Assembly: GCA_016703335.1 (NCBI GenBank)
Contig: JADJCG010000001.1
Location: 310,001-374,000, forward strand
Direction of reading: 5' to 3'
DNA from: Caulobacteraceae bacterium
Lineage (GTDB): Bacteria > Pseudomonadota > Alphaproteobacteria > Caulobacterales > Aquidulcibacteraceae
Length of the DNA: 64,000 nt
The position numbers and the translations under genes are program-made. Positions within the stretch are counted from its first letter, which is position 1; every line of letters begins with the position of its first letter. Of the stretch, positions 45,027-53,777 are shown piece after piece. Below the pieces are notes generated by a model. That model worked only from the letters and a program-made list of their open reading frames with translations, did not search any database and was not told the origin of the DNA.

Positions 45027-46618
45027 GGCGTCATGTGCCCCGAATGCGCGCCGCCGCCGGGGCCACCGCCGCGTCCGCCGCCGCCAAACGGGCCGCCCGG
45101 TGTCGTGGCCGCTGCTTGTGGGCCGCCGCCGATGATAACTTCATCGCCTTCGTTCAGGCCGCTATAGAGCAGCGTGTAACCGTTGTCGGCGATGCCGGTC
45201 TCGACGAGCACCGGCGCTGGCTTGTTGTTGCGCAACACCCAAACCACAACCTGATTACGTGTTTCCTGACGTGGTCCACCGCCTGAGCGCATCTGTTCCA
45301 GCAATTGCTTCTGCTCAGCGGTGAGCGTCGGCTCAATGGCAGCAATCACTTGCTCGCGAATGCGCCGGAATTGGCCGCGACGATCGCCGCTGCCACCTTG
45401 ACCGCGCGGGTTCGCGGCCATCGCGTTATCAAACGCCGTCTGCGCTGCCGCACGTTGTTGCTCGTTGAGCTGCAGTGCTTCGGCGATCTGCGCCACGCCG
45501 CGACCGCCACGCTGGCCACCCTGCCCGCGTTCGCCGCGTTGACCACCGCGCTCGCCGCGCGTCTGCGCCTGCGCTTCGCCCGAGCCGCCGCGCCGTTCAC
45601 CGCCCATCAGCGCTTGGCCTTGAGCAACGAGATCCGGATCGGCCGGACGGAAGCGCAGCGCCGTATTCGGAATGCGCAAGACGTTCTCTTGCTGCTCCAA
45701 CACGATCTCTGCGTTCGCGGTCATGCCCGGCAGCAACGAACGACCAGGATTGTCGGCCTCGACGACCACCGTGTAACTCACAACGCCGCTCTCAGCGACG
45801 CCCTGCTGGCGCACTTGACTCACACGGCCTTCGAACTGACGGTCCGGAAATGCATCGACGGTGAACTGCACCGCCTGCCCTTCGTTCACTTCGCCGATGT
45901 CAGCTTCGTCGACTGTGATGTTCGCCTGCAGGCGCGAGAGATCCTGCGCGATCGTGAACAACGTCGCCGCCTGCAGGCTCGACGCCACCGGCTGACCAAC
46001 GTTCACTTGCCGATCCACAACAACACCATCGATTGGCGAGCGGATGATGCTGCGATCCAAATCCGTACGCGCTGTCGCCACTTGCGCGGCGGCGGAGGCA
46101 ACAGCCGCGCGCGCCGTGTCACGCGCGGCGCGCTGCTGCGCCATCAATTGCTCCGAAGCAAAGCCGCGCTGCTGCAACAGCTGGTAACGCTGGTAGTCTG
46201 AATTCGCGACCGCCGCTTGCGCCTGCGCTTGCGCCAATTGCGCTTGAGCCTGCACGATTCGTTGCTGGAACGGCGTCGGATCAAGGCGCGCCAGCTCCTG
46301 ACCAGCGCGAACCTGCGAATTGAAATCCACTGAAACGCTCTGCACCGGGCCAGATACGGTCGAGCCTACGTTAGCCGAGACAAGCGGCTGCAGCGTGCCA
46401 GTCGCACTCACAACCCGTGTGATCGCGCCACGATCAACAGCGGCGGTGCGATACGGATCCTCATCCTTCTTCGGTCCGAACAAGTTCCAACCGATGAGCA
46501 ACACAACGAGCGCACCGCCCGTGATGAAAAGATTGCGGCCGCGCAAAAGCCCTGGGCGTTTGGCCCAAAGCCCGGACGCCGTGCTCTGCACGCGTTCCTT
46601 CACAGCCGTCAGTTCCAT
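45017..46618 (-). CDS. MacA-like periplasmic adaptor with an embedded Gly/Arg-rich, LTxxQ-like insert
   Basis: 533 residues, longer than usual for MacA (about 370-390). A membrane anchor (LFITGGALVVLLIGWNLFG), lipoyl/barrel-sandwich halves (VSATGTLQPLVSANVGSTV, SPIDGVVVDRQVNVGQPVAS), coiled-coil hairpin (AQAQLAQAQAQAAVANSDY) and beta-barrel are present. After about residue 335 a segment of about 110 residues rich in Gly, Arg and Gln contains two helices, EALQLNEQQRAAAQTAFDNA and PTLTAEQKQLLEQM, recalling the LTxxQ helices of CpxP/Spy-type proteins; the final membrane-proximal strand follows. It joins MacB to TolC. First gene of the operon. Confidence 0.9.
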   Translation of the reverse strand: MELTAVKERVQSTASGLWAKRPGLLRGRNLFITGGALVVLLIGWNLFGPKKDEDPYRTAAVDRGAITRVVSATGTLQPLVSANVGSTVSGPVQSVSVDFNSQVRAGQELARLDPTPFQQRIVQAQAQLAQAQAQAAVANSDYQRYQLLQQRGFASEQLMAQQRAARDTARAAVASAAAQVATARTDLDRSIIRSPIDGVVVDRQVNVGQPVASSLQAATLFTIAQDLSRLQANITVDEADIGEVNEGQAVQFTVDAFPDRQFEGRVSQVRQQGVAESGVVSYTVVVEADNPGRSLLPGMTANAEIVLEQQENVLRIPNTALRFRPADPDLVAQGQALMGGERRGGSGEAQAQTRGERGGQRGERGQGGQRGGRGVAQIAEALQLNEQQRAAAQTAFDNAMAANPRGQGGSGDRRGQFRRIREQVIAAIEPTLTAEQKQLLEQMRSGGGPRQETRNQVVVWVLRNNKPAPVLVETGIADNGYTLLYSGLNEGDEVIIGGGPQAAATTPGGPFGGGGRGGGPGGGAHSGHMTPWP

Positions 46619-46750
46619 CTTATATCCTCACATGGCGGCATGACGCTTCGCGGCAAGAGCCCGCGCCGGCCGAGCACCCCAGTCAAACGAAATCGCCTAG
46701 CGATCGTAGCGCGGCCAAGCTGAACTCAGCCTGACCGCGCCACGTTCCGC

Positions 46751-47389
46751 TTAGGTGCGGTCGCCGCCGCGGCGATGACCGCGTTGCGCTTGCGCTTCTT
46801 CTTGCGTCACACGACCGTCATTGTTCGCATCGAGACGATCGAACATGGCCGCACCCATTGCCGTGAACTCGGCGCGAGAGAACGTGCCGTTGCCATCGGT
46901 ATCCGGGTTCGGACGATCGCCGCGCTCGCGGCGCGGGCCGTCATCACCAGCGCGCTCGGGCCGTTGCGGACGTTCGGACGCTGAGATCACGCCATCGCTG
47001 TTGGTATCGAGCCGCGCAAACATCGCGGTCGGCCGCGCGAGGAATTCGTCGCGGGTAATGTTCCCGTCGTTGTTCGCATCAGCGCCTGACATGCCGGCGC
47101 CAGGCCCGCCACGATGACCGCCGCGTCGGCCGCGACGATGTTCACCACGATCGGCGCGCATCTCTTCGCGTGTCAGCTGACCGTTATGGTCAGCGTCAAG
47201 ACGCGCGAATTGCGTTTCACGCCCGGCATTGAATTCCGCACGTGTCAGCACGCCATCGCTATTGGAGTCTGATTGGAAGACGCCATGACGCGCGCCTTCG
47301 TTTGCGGAACCATTCTGCGCTTGCGCAAAGCCGCAGGCGCTCGCCGCCAGAGCCGCAGCACCCACGGCGACAAGCAAAATTTTTCTCAT
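46751..47389 (-). CDS. exported EF-hand calcium-binding protein, six loops
   Basis: 212 residues with a signal peptide (ILLVAVGAAALAASACGFAQ). Six EF-hand-type loops: DSNSDGVLTRAEF, DADHNGQLTREEM, DANNDGNITRDEF, DTNSDGVISASE, DTDGNGTFSRAEF and DANNDGRVTQEEA, with Arg/Gly-rich linkers. The pattern is typical of periplasmic bacterial EF-hand proteins; it should bind Ca2+, role unknown. It lies 130 bases upstream of the adaptor gene in the same direction and may be co-transcribed with the efflux operon. Confidence 0.9.
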   Translation of the reverse strand: MRKILLVAVGAAALAASACGFAQAQNGSANEGARHGVFQSDSNSDGVLTRAEFNAGRETQFARLDADHNGQLTREEMRADRGEHRRGRRGGHRGGPGAGMSGADANNDGNITRDEFLARPTAMFARLDTNSDGVISASERPQRPERAGDDGPRRERGDRPNPDTDGNGTFSRAEFTAMGAAMFDRLDANNDGRVTQEEAQAQRGHRRGGDRT

Positions 47390-47706
47390 ATGAGATCACT
47401 CCTTCCGGCTGCGTTTGGAGGCAGCCTGCTCCCTCTACGGTCAGGAGGTACAGGAGCGTTTTTTCGCCGATTGGTCGCGCGTGCGACAAAGTTTGTCTGG
47501 AAAGTAATCCCCGACTCGAAATCGCAAAAGAAAACGGCCGGCACCAGGGAGGGGCGCCGGCCGCTGTAATTGGCCTCAGCGCCTGGGGGGAGGGTCGCGC
47601 TGGGCCTGCATGACGGGACACGCTGGGGGGAACTAGCGCATCACCGTATGATCAGATGATATGTAGGTGGTGTGCCGACCGTTTGCCGCAACTGCGTCAA
47701 AACATG
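47390..47706. other. intergenic region between two EF-hand genes, no gene seen
   Basis: 317 bases. Apart from one terminator-like hairpin (47535-47563) I see no RNA gene, repeat or credible small frame. It should contain the promoter of the six-loop EF-hand gene. Confidence 0.5.
47535..47563 (-). terminator. probable Rho-independent terminator of the EF-hand lipoprotein gene
   Basis: CGGCCGGC (47535-47542) pairs with GCCGGCCG (47556-47563). On the minus strand the stem is followed by TTTTCTTTT. It is about 145 bases beyond the stop at 47707. Confidence 0.6.
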
Positions 47707-48198
47707 TCAGGGCGTCCGCCCGCCGATCGCCACCGGCTGACGGCGCGGCGTCGGCGTTCTCGCCTGCCCGACCAAGCGCACAAATTCCGAACGCGACAGC
47801 GCGCCATTTTCGTCTTCGTCATACTGACTGAAGCGCGCGCGCATTTCGGTATCAAACTCTTCGCGCGTGATGATGTTGTCGACGTTGCGATCGAAATCCA
47901 ACCGATAAGGACCGATCTGCGATCCGCCCAACACTAAGTTGGACCAATTCGTGAACTCAATCGGCTGCAGCGAACCATCGGTGTTCGCATCGGCGCGCGT
48001 GAACTCGTGCGCAAAACCTGCCTCCGCTTCGTCACGCGTCACCGAAAGGTCGCCGTTCGTATCGAAGCTCACCATCATCAGCGCATCAGCTGAGAGCAAT
48101 GCACGGATTGGCGCGGTGCGGTCCTGCGCCGCGCGGCTGCTGCAGGCCGCCAGGCTCAAAGCCGCGCACACAACGACCGAAACAGTCTTAAAGCTCAT
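47707..48198 (-). CDS. EF-hand lipoprotein
   Basis: 163 residues from the ATG at 48198: MSFKTVSVVVCAALSLAAC gives a lipoprotein signal. EF-hand-like loops: DTNGDLSVTRDEAE, DANTDGSLQPIEF, DFDRNVDNIITREEF (one residue longer than canonical) and DEDENGALSRSEF. Probably a Ca2+-binding envelope protein. It is divergent from the response regulator at 48380, with about 180 bases between, where regulatory sites for both may lie. Confidence 0.85.
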   Translation of the reverse strand: MSFKTVSVVVCAALSLAACSSRAAQDRTAPIRALLSADALMMVSFDTNGDLSVTRDEAEAGFAHEFTRADANTDGSLQPIEFTNWSNLVLGGSQIGPYRLDFDRNVDNIITREEFDTEMRARFSQYDEDENGALSRSEFVRLVGQARTPTPRRQPVAIGGRTP

Positions 48199-48379
48199 AT
48201 TCGGAAGTCCCCTCAAATAACGCCGCCCCAGGAAGCGCCCGACCTGGGCGCGGATAAGGCGAAACAGCCCTCGTTCTTGCCAAAGTGTGTCGTCTAGCGC
48301 GCCGCGCCAAGGTTTGGCACGCATCAGGCACGCGCGCCTGGTAGATTTTTGTCAACCGGCGGCGCACATCACAAGAACC

Positions 48380-49102
48380 ATGGCGCCAGAGGATCCCCAT
48401 ATCCTGGTCGTTGACGACCATCGCGAAATTCGCGAGTCGCTCGCGCAATTCCTGCGCAAAAACGGGCGCCGTGCGACCGCCGTCGATAGCGCCGAGGCCG
48501 CTCGCCGCGCGATCAAGGAAAACCGTATCGACGCCGTGGTCTTGGACATCATGATGCCGGGCGAGGACGGTCTTTCGCTGTGCAGGCACATTCGTGAAAC
48601 CAACCACATCCCGGTGATCCTGCTCTCGGCCCGCGCCGAGGAACTCGACCGCATCATCGGCCTGGAAGTGGGCGCCGACGATTATGTCGTGAAGCCGTTC
48701 AACCCACGCGAGCTGCTGGCCCGCATCGACGCTGTTTTGCGCCGCACGCACGCTCTGCCACCGAACGTCGAAGCGCCAACCGGCGAAGCGCTACGCTTCG
48801 ATCGCTGGACGCTGAAGCTGGCCGAACGCGAACTCGTCGACGACGAAGGCCAAGTCCACGAAATGTCCACGGGCGAGTATCGCCTGCTGCTCACCTTCCT
48901 GCAGCGGCCGAAGATCGTGCTGTCGCGCGATCAGCTGCTCGATCTTGCCTTTGATGGCGGCAAGGACGTGTTCGACCGCGCCGTCGACACGCAAGTCAGC
49001 CGCCTGCGCCGCAAGATCGAGGCGGACGCGCGCACGCCAAAACTGATCAAGACCGTGTGGGGCGGCGGCTACGTGTTCACGGCGCCCGTCGAGAGAGCGT
49101 GA
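48380..49102 (+). CDS. OmpR-family response regulator
   Basis: 240 residues from the ATG at 48380. Receiver: HILVVDDHREIRESLAQF (acidic pair), phospho-Asp in AVVLDIMMPGEDGLSLC, then VILLSARAEELD and YVVKPFNPRELLARI (Lys). The C-terminal winged helix has the recognition segment DRAVDTQVSRLRRKIE and wing GGGYVFTAPV. It overlaps the kinase gene by four bases (GTGA). The targets are not known; the divergent EF-hand lipoprotein and nearby efflux operon are candidates by position only. Confidence 0.94.
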   Translation: MAPEDPHILVVDDHREIRESLAQFLRKNGRRATAVDSAEAARRAIKENRIDAVVLDIMMPGEDGLSLCRHIRETNHIPVILLSARAEELDRIIGLEVGADDYVVKPFNPRELLARIDAVLRRTHALPPNVEAPTGEALRFDRWTLKLAERELVDDEGQVHEMSTGEYRLLLTFLQRPKIVLSRDQLLDLAFDGGKDVFDRAVDTQVSRLRRKIEADARTPKLIKTVWGGGYVFTAPVERA

Positions 49103-50547
49103 TCAATCCGCTGAACACCCTCACCGGGCGCATGGTGTCCGTCACCATCGTCGCCGTGATGGTCGCCTACGCCATTGCCTTTGCCATCTATACGAACGAG
49201 CGCGGCTCCGCCCTACGCCGCGCCGCCGAAACCAACGTCGCTGAACGCGTGGCCTTCACCGCGGAACGCTTGCGCGACATTCCCGCGGAACGCCGCACGA
49301 CCGCCGTGGACTCCTTCCGAGATTTCTCGATGCGGTTCAGCGTGTCGGATGAGCCGCAAATCACGGCGAACCTCGGCGGCGCCGGCACACGCATCGCGAC
49401 AGCTATTTCCGAACGCCTGACCGACAGCAACGCGCACGCTCAAACCCGCATTGTCGACGCGCCATCGCGCCGCTGGCGGGTTGAGCGTGATCCGCGCGAT
49501 CGTGGCCGCGGACGCGGTCGGGACGATCGCGAATGGGATGATCGGCCACCACCACCGGACGGCTTTGGCGCTGGCGGCCCTGGTGGTCCAGATAGTCTCT
49601 CGGATGCGCCCACAGTGCGCGTCACCGAAGCGATCATTTCCGTGCGCCTGAGCGACGGCAGCTGGCTCAACACGTCCGCGCGCCTTCCGGGCCCGCGCCC
49701 AGCGCCTGTCAGTGCAATCGTCGGCGCGCTCATTTCAATCATCATCGTCGGCATCGGCGCGGCTTTGGTGTCGCGACAAATCGGACGCCCGCTCTCCGAT
49801 CTTGCTAAAGCAGCGCAAGCTTTGGGCTCGGGTCAAAGCAATGTCAGCGCGCCCGTCAGCGGCCCGGAAGATGTTCGCCGTGCTTCGACCGCATTCAATG
49901 CAATGGCCGAACGGCTCGGCCGCCAACTCAATCGCCAACGGCAAATGCTCTGGGCGCTCAGCCACGATCTGCGGACGCCGATCACGGCCATCCGCCTCCG
50001 CGCTGAATTGATCGAAGACGACGCCGAACGCCAACGCCTACTCGCGTCCGTCGCTGAAATGGAAACGCTGACTGAGCAAGCGTTGTCGCTCGCACGCGCC
50101 GGCGCCAGCGACGAAGCACGCAGCACCGTAGATCTCGCCGAGATCGCGCGCACGCTCTGCGGCGAACTCCAAGACATGGGCGTCAACGTCACCGCCGAAG
50201 CGAACGAAGCGCTGATGGTCGAGTGCCGGCCAACCGAAATTGCCCGCGCCATGCGCAATCTGGCCGAGAACGCCGCCAAGTATGGCGGCGGCGGCATCAT
50301 GCGGACCTATCGCAACGAGGCGAACGAAGCCGTGACTGAAGTGCGCGACGAAGGTCCAGGCGTTCCGCCCGAATTGCTCACGAAGCTCACCGATCCCTTC
50401 TTCCGCGCCGACGAAGCACGCAGCGAAGCCAAAGGCGCAGGCCTCGGACTCGCCATCACCCAAGCCATCGCGGACAGCCACGGCGGCCGGCTGATCCTAG
50501 AAAACCTCACACCGCGCGGCTTCAGCGCCAAACTCGTGCTGCCCTAG
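49099..50547 (+). CDS. EnvZ-like sensor histidine kinase
   Basis: 482 residues from a GTG at 49099. Two membrane helices (VTIVAVMVAYAIAFAIYT and IVGALISIIIVGIGAALVS) flank a periplasmic domain that contains an Arg/Asp/Pro/Gly-rich stretch (DPRDRGRGRGRDDREWDD). HAMP follows, then HisKA with LWALSHDLRTPITAIRLRAE and ATPase boxes (RNLAENAAKYGGGG, VRDEGPGVPPELL, GAGLGLAITQAIAD). It phosphorylates the response regulator upstream. The charged periplasmic loop could bind metal ions or peptides; that is inference. The stop shares CTAG with the convergent glycosyltransferase. Confidence 0.93.
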   Translation: MINPLNTLTGRMVSVTIVAVMVAYAIAFAIYTNERGSALRRAAETNVAERVAFTAERLRDIPAERRTTAVDSFRDFSMRFSVSDEPQITANLGGAGTRIATAISERLTDSNAHAQTRIVDAPSRRWRVERDPRDRGRGRGRDDREWDDRPPPPDGFGAGGPGGPDSLSDAPTVRVTEAIISVRLSDGSWLNTSARLPGPRPAPVSAIVGALISIIIVGIGAALVSRQIGRPLSDLAKAAQALGSGQSNVSAPVSGPEDVRRASTAFNAMAERLGRQLNRQRQMLWALSHDLRTPITAIRLRAELIEDDAERQRLLASVAEMETLTEQALSLARAGASDEARSTVDLAEIARTLCGELQDMGVNVTAEANEALMVECRPTEIARAMRNLAENAAKYGGGGIMRTYRNEANEAVTEVRDEGPGVPPELLTKLTDPFFRADEARSEAKGAGLGLAITQAIADSHGGRLILENLTPRGFSAKLVLP

Positions 50548-52043
50548 CCAAGCCGAAACGTCGTTGAGCGCATACACAAGCCAGGGGCCGTGCCCGGCAC
50601 AGCGCCCGCCGTCTGCGCAAACTGAAACGCAAGCCAAGTTGCAGTGGAACGGCACATGTCGCGCGGCAGACGGAAGGTGCGCACCCGCTCAGTCCAACCC
50701 GCGTATCCAGCCTCAGTCCAACGCTCAATCTCAACGCCATTCGCGAGCAGCGTGATTTGAAGCCCGACGTCCGCTGCCGGCAGATAAGTCGCGAACTCTA
50801 TTTCAACATCGAGATCGGCGTTCAGGACGCCAAGCCGAAAGCGCATCGTCGCGGATGATGAGGAGGTCCACATCGTGCCGTCGCGGCGCTCAAAGCCCAC
50901 AGTATCGATGAAGCGAGCAGAGGCGCGATCATCGCCAAACGTGATCCGATCGCCGAGCGGCAATTCATCGAGGCCCGCACGCAGGCGCCGCACCTCATTG
51001 ATCAGAGCCTGGCGCTCTTCCGTGAACGCCCATTCGTCCGCCAAGCGCGGCGTCCATCGCTCAAGATGCTGCGCCCACATGCGCGCCGATTCTTCCGGCG
51101 CAGCTCGCGGCGCATCCATCGCTTCACGATAAAGCGCAACGCATTGCTCGATCCACGCATCAAGCCCCGCCTCCGCGCGCAGACGCTCACCAACGCGCGC
51201 GGCTTCGGCCGGATCGTAACGATCAAGCTCCTGCGCAACGCGCTGAACGCTCAAAGGCCCATTCAACGCGGCGACGCCAAAATTCTTCGGCCTCCAAGCC
51301 TCATAGCGCGCCATGTCAACCATGCCCGCCATCCCACGCCCGTCACAAACAATCGTCGGGCGCAAGCACGCCATCGCTTCGATCGCCGATAACGCTGACG
51401 CGAACACGAGATCGTAACCCGGCAAAACCCGCGCCGGATCATCCAGCTGCGTTTCGACCGCGGCGCCAATAAAATCGACCGCGATGCCGCGCTGCGCGCA
51501 CACCGTTTGCAATACAGCGACGTGCTCTGAATTTTTGGCAAAAGCCAACGCACGCCGCGGCGGGTTTTGCGGCGCTGGCCCCGGCAAAAACCGCTTCGTA
51601 TCGACGGCGTTCAGAAGCAGCGCGATGTCCTGGCGAGGAATTCCTGTATCCGCCGCTACACGCTCAGCCATGGACTCGCTGACCGCTGCGTACGTCACAA
51701 TGTTCGGCAAGCGCACGGCAGCGTCGAACCAGCTCGCATCGCCATGGCACACAAAAACTGCTGGCGTTTCAGGGAATTCCGCAAACACCGGAGAACACGC
51801 CGCCGGGTGATGGCTATGAATTACATCGAACGTCGCGCCAACCAAACGCGCGATCTTGGTTTCAACCCGAACGCCCTGCGCTTTCAGTTCGTCCGCGACT
51901 ACCCCCCCTTTTCGGGTGTAGACGCACACTTCATGCCCTGCTTGGCAGAGCCCTAGCGCCAAATCGCGTGTAACGTTTTGCACGCCGCGGCGAGTCGCCA
52001 GCTCGAGGGTCGTGATCAAAATGCGAAGCGATGCGGTCACCAC
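50544..52043 (-). CDS. glycosyltransferase family 4-like protein with C-terminal beta-rich domain
   Basis: 499 residues from a GTG at 52043. N-terminal ILITTLELATRRGVQNVTRD and DVIHSHHPAACSPVF are the acceptor domain of GT-B enzymes. The donor half is shorter than usual and has FASALSAIEAMACLRPTIVC as the nucleotide-sugar loop. The last 130 residues form a separate beta-rich module (ATMRFRLGVLNADLDVEIEF, LANGVEIERWTEAGYAGW) like those found in surface-polysaccharide proteins. It probably adds a sugar to a surface glycan. Its 5' end overlaps that of the divergent PIG-L-like gene by about 30 bases. Confidence 0.8.
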   Translation of the reverse strand: MVTASLRILITTLELATRRGVQNVTRDLALGLCQAGHEVCVYTRKGGVVADELKAQGVRVETKIARLVGATFDVIHSHHPAACSPVFAEFPETPAVFVCHGDASWFDAAVRLPNIVTYAAVSESMAERVAADTGIPRQDIALLLNAVDTKRFLPGPAPQNPPRRALAFAKNSEHVAVLQTVCAQRGIAVDFIGAAVETQLDDPARVLPGYDLVFASALSAIEAMACLRPTIVCDGRGMAGMVDMARYEAWRPKNFGVAALNGPLSVQRVAQELDRYDPAEAARVGERLRAEAGLDAWIEQCVALYREAMDAPRAAPEESARMWAQHLERWTPRLADEWAFTEERQALINEVRRLRAGLDELPLGDRITFGDDRASARFIDTVGFERRDGTMWTSSSSATMRFRLGVLNADLDVEIEFATYLPAADVGLQITLLANGVEIERWTEAGYAGWTERVRTFRLPRDMCRSTATWLAFQFAQTAGAVPGTAPGLCMRSTTFRLG

Positions 52044-52875
52044 GTCAATCTCGCCAAAGGCCAGCGATTTTGCGGCGTGGCTTACAGATCCCGCACGATG
52101 CGCCGCACTGGTTATCGCTCATCCCGCGCATGAGATCCGCGTCTTTCATTGGCTCTCGCGCGTTCGCCCGCACACGTACATCCTGACCCAAGGCTCGCGC
52201 TCAGGCGCCGATAGCACACGTCGGCTCGCAAGCGAACGTCTGATCGAAGCGCAAGGCGCCACAATAGCGAAAACATGGGGTAGCGTCTGGGATCGCGATC
52301 TCTACGACATGCTGCTGACCAGCGAGCACGCCGCAGTGCTGCGCTGGGTCGATGAACTCGCAGCGGATTTCATCGCCCGCGATGTTGACCTCGTCGTCGC
52401 CGATAATTGGCAACACTACAACGTCGCGCACGATCTCACGTACGTGATCGCGCTTCTCGCCACAGAGCGCGCCGGGCGGGTTTTGGGGCGCAAGATCACA
52501 CTCGTCACCTATCCCGTCGTGCCGGCAGCGCTCACGCCCAGCGCGCCATCGGCGCTGATTGCCGCCGATATCCGCCTGCCCGATGCAGCCGCCGCCGCCA
52601 AGAACACTGCCATCGCTCAGATACCGGGCATCGCCTCTGAGTCAGCGGATATCGACTCGGCCGAAGGCGTTGACGCCTACCTCTTCGAGACTTTCCACCA
52701 CGCCCTGCCGCTGGAAGAGGTGCTGCAAACACCGCGCGAAACGCCGCTCTACGAAGTGTTCGGCGAACAGCGGGTACGCGCCGGCATCTACACCGAAATC
52801 GTCCGCTGGCCGCATCTGCTCCGCGCCTGTGAAGCGCTCGTGAAAGCCAACAGCGCCACCGCGCAAGCGGCTTAG
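52012..52875 (+). CDS. PIG-L/LmbE-like protein (possible deacetylase)
   Basis: 287 residues from a GTG at 52012 (an ATG follows three codons later). The segment AALVIAHPAHEIRVFHWLSR aligns by eye with the HPDDE metal site of PIG-L deacetylases, but reads HPAHE, so one acidic ligand is changed. TYILTQGSRSGADSTRRLASE and DLVVADNWQHYNVAHDLTYV, which may supply a further His, follow. Related proteins deacetylate N-acetylated sugars or lipids. Since the neighbour is a glycosyltransferase, a role in glycan synthesis is plausible. The stop shares TTAG with the convergent TraB/GumN gene. Confidence 0.65.
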   Translation: MIKMRSDAVTTSISPKASDFAAWLTDPARCAALVIAHPAHEIRVFHWLSRVRPHTYILTQGSRSGADSTRRLASERLIEAQGATIAKTWGSVWDRDLYDMLLTSEHAAVLRWVDELAADFIARDVDLVVADNWQHYNVAHDLTYVIALLATERAGRVLGRKITLVTYPVVPAALTPSAPSALIAADIRLPDAAAAAKNTAIAQIPGIASESADIDSAEGVDAYLFETFHHALPLEEVLQTPRETPLYEVFGEQRVRAGIYTEIVRWPHLLRACEALVKANSATAQAA

Positions 52876-53768
52876 CGCACCCGCTCTACGCGATAGCCAC
52901 GCGCGCGGAACTGCGCGACGAGGCCGTCGCGGCCAATGATGTGACCTGCACCGACGGCGATGAAATCCACGCCTGAACCTTCCATCTCTCGGCTGAGTTC
53001 AGCCATCCAGGCATTGTTCCGGTCAACAAACAGCATCTGGTAGAGTTCGGGATAGTCCGTGCGCGTTTCCTCGACGACAGCGTGCTCAAGCGCACGCTCA
53101 TCGCCGTGCTCCCATGCATTGGACATTTCGCCGATCATCGTCGCGATGCTGTCGGACTCGTTGATGGCTTCCTGCAGCATCTCGCGCTGCATCTCCGGGC
53201 TAAGGTTCGCAAAGAAGGTCAGCTGCTGCTCCGGCGTCTCCAGCGCGCGCATCGTCTTGCCGGCAGCGTCACCATAAGCATCGACGGAGCGATCCACACC
53301 GGATTCCGCGTCGTAGCCAGCTTGCACCAACGGCATCACTGTCAGCGTCAACGCCGCAAGCCAGGGCTTCACACCTTCAAGCGCGCCCTGCGGCATGCCG
53401 AGACGCGTCGTCACCGCGTTCAGCGATGCATTCTCTTCCGGCGTCAGCCAGCTCGACAGCGGATGACCCGGCTCAGCGCGGCCAAGGCGCATCGCAAGCG
53501 CTTGCGTCTGCCCGTCAGTCTCCGGGTTCATCATCAGCTCGGTCCAGATCTCGCTCGATTCATCGAGTGCGGCGCGCACGCGATCATTGCCCCAATCGGA
53601 GCCGCGTGGACGCACGTGGACGGTGCCGTAGAGATACATCGTCGAGTCCGCGTCGCGCACGACGTAGAGCAGCGGCGAGATGGAGCCCTCTTCTTGCGCC
53701 GGCGCCTGCGCGCACGACGCGAACAAAAACGCCAACAGCGCTGCGAACATGCCAAACACTGACTTCAT
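52872..53768 (-). CDS. TraB/GumN family lipoprotein, copy 1
   Basis: 298 residues from the ATG at 53768, preferred over a GTG at 53777 because AGGTGA precedes it. The signal VFGMFAALLAFLFASC is a lipobox. The TraB/GumN fold is indicated by the first GxxH, MYLYGTVHVRPRG, and the last, VDFIAVGAGHIIGRDGL; these two motifs with distant Glu residues form the metal site of Tiki-like proteases. Function in bacteria is unclear. It lies directly after a paralogue. Confidence 0.88.
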   Translation of the reverse strand: MKSVFGMFAALLAFLFASCAQAPAQEEGSISPLLYVVRDADSTMYLYGTVHVRPRGSDWGNDRVRAALDESSEIWTELMMNPETDGQTQALAMRLGRAEPGHPLSSWLTPEENASLNAVTTRLGMPQGALEGVKPWLAALTLTVMPLVQAGYDAESGVDRSVDAYGDAAGKTMRALETPEQQLTFFANLSPEMQREMLQEAINESDSIATMIGEMSNAWEHGDERALEHAVVEETRTDYPELYQMLFVDRNNAWMAELSREMEGSGVDFIAVGAGHIIGRDGLVAQFRARGYRVERVR

Positions 53769-53777
53769 CAGCTTCAC

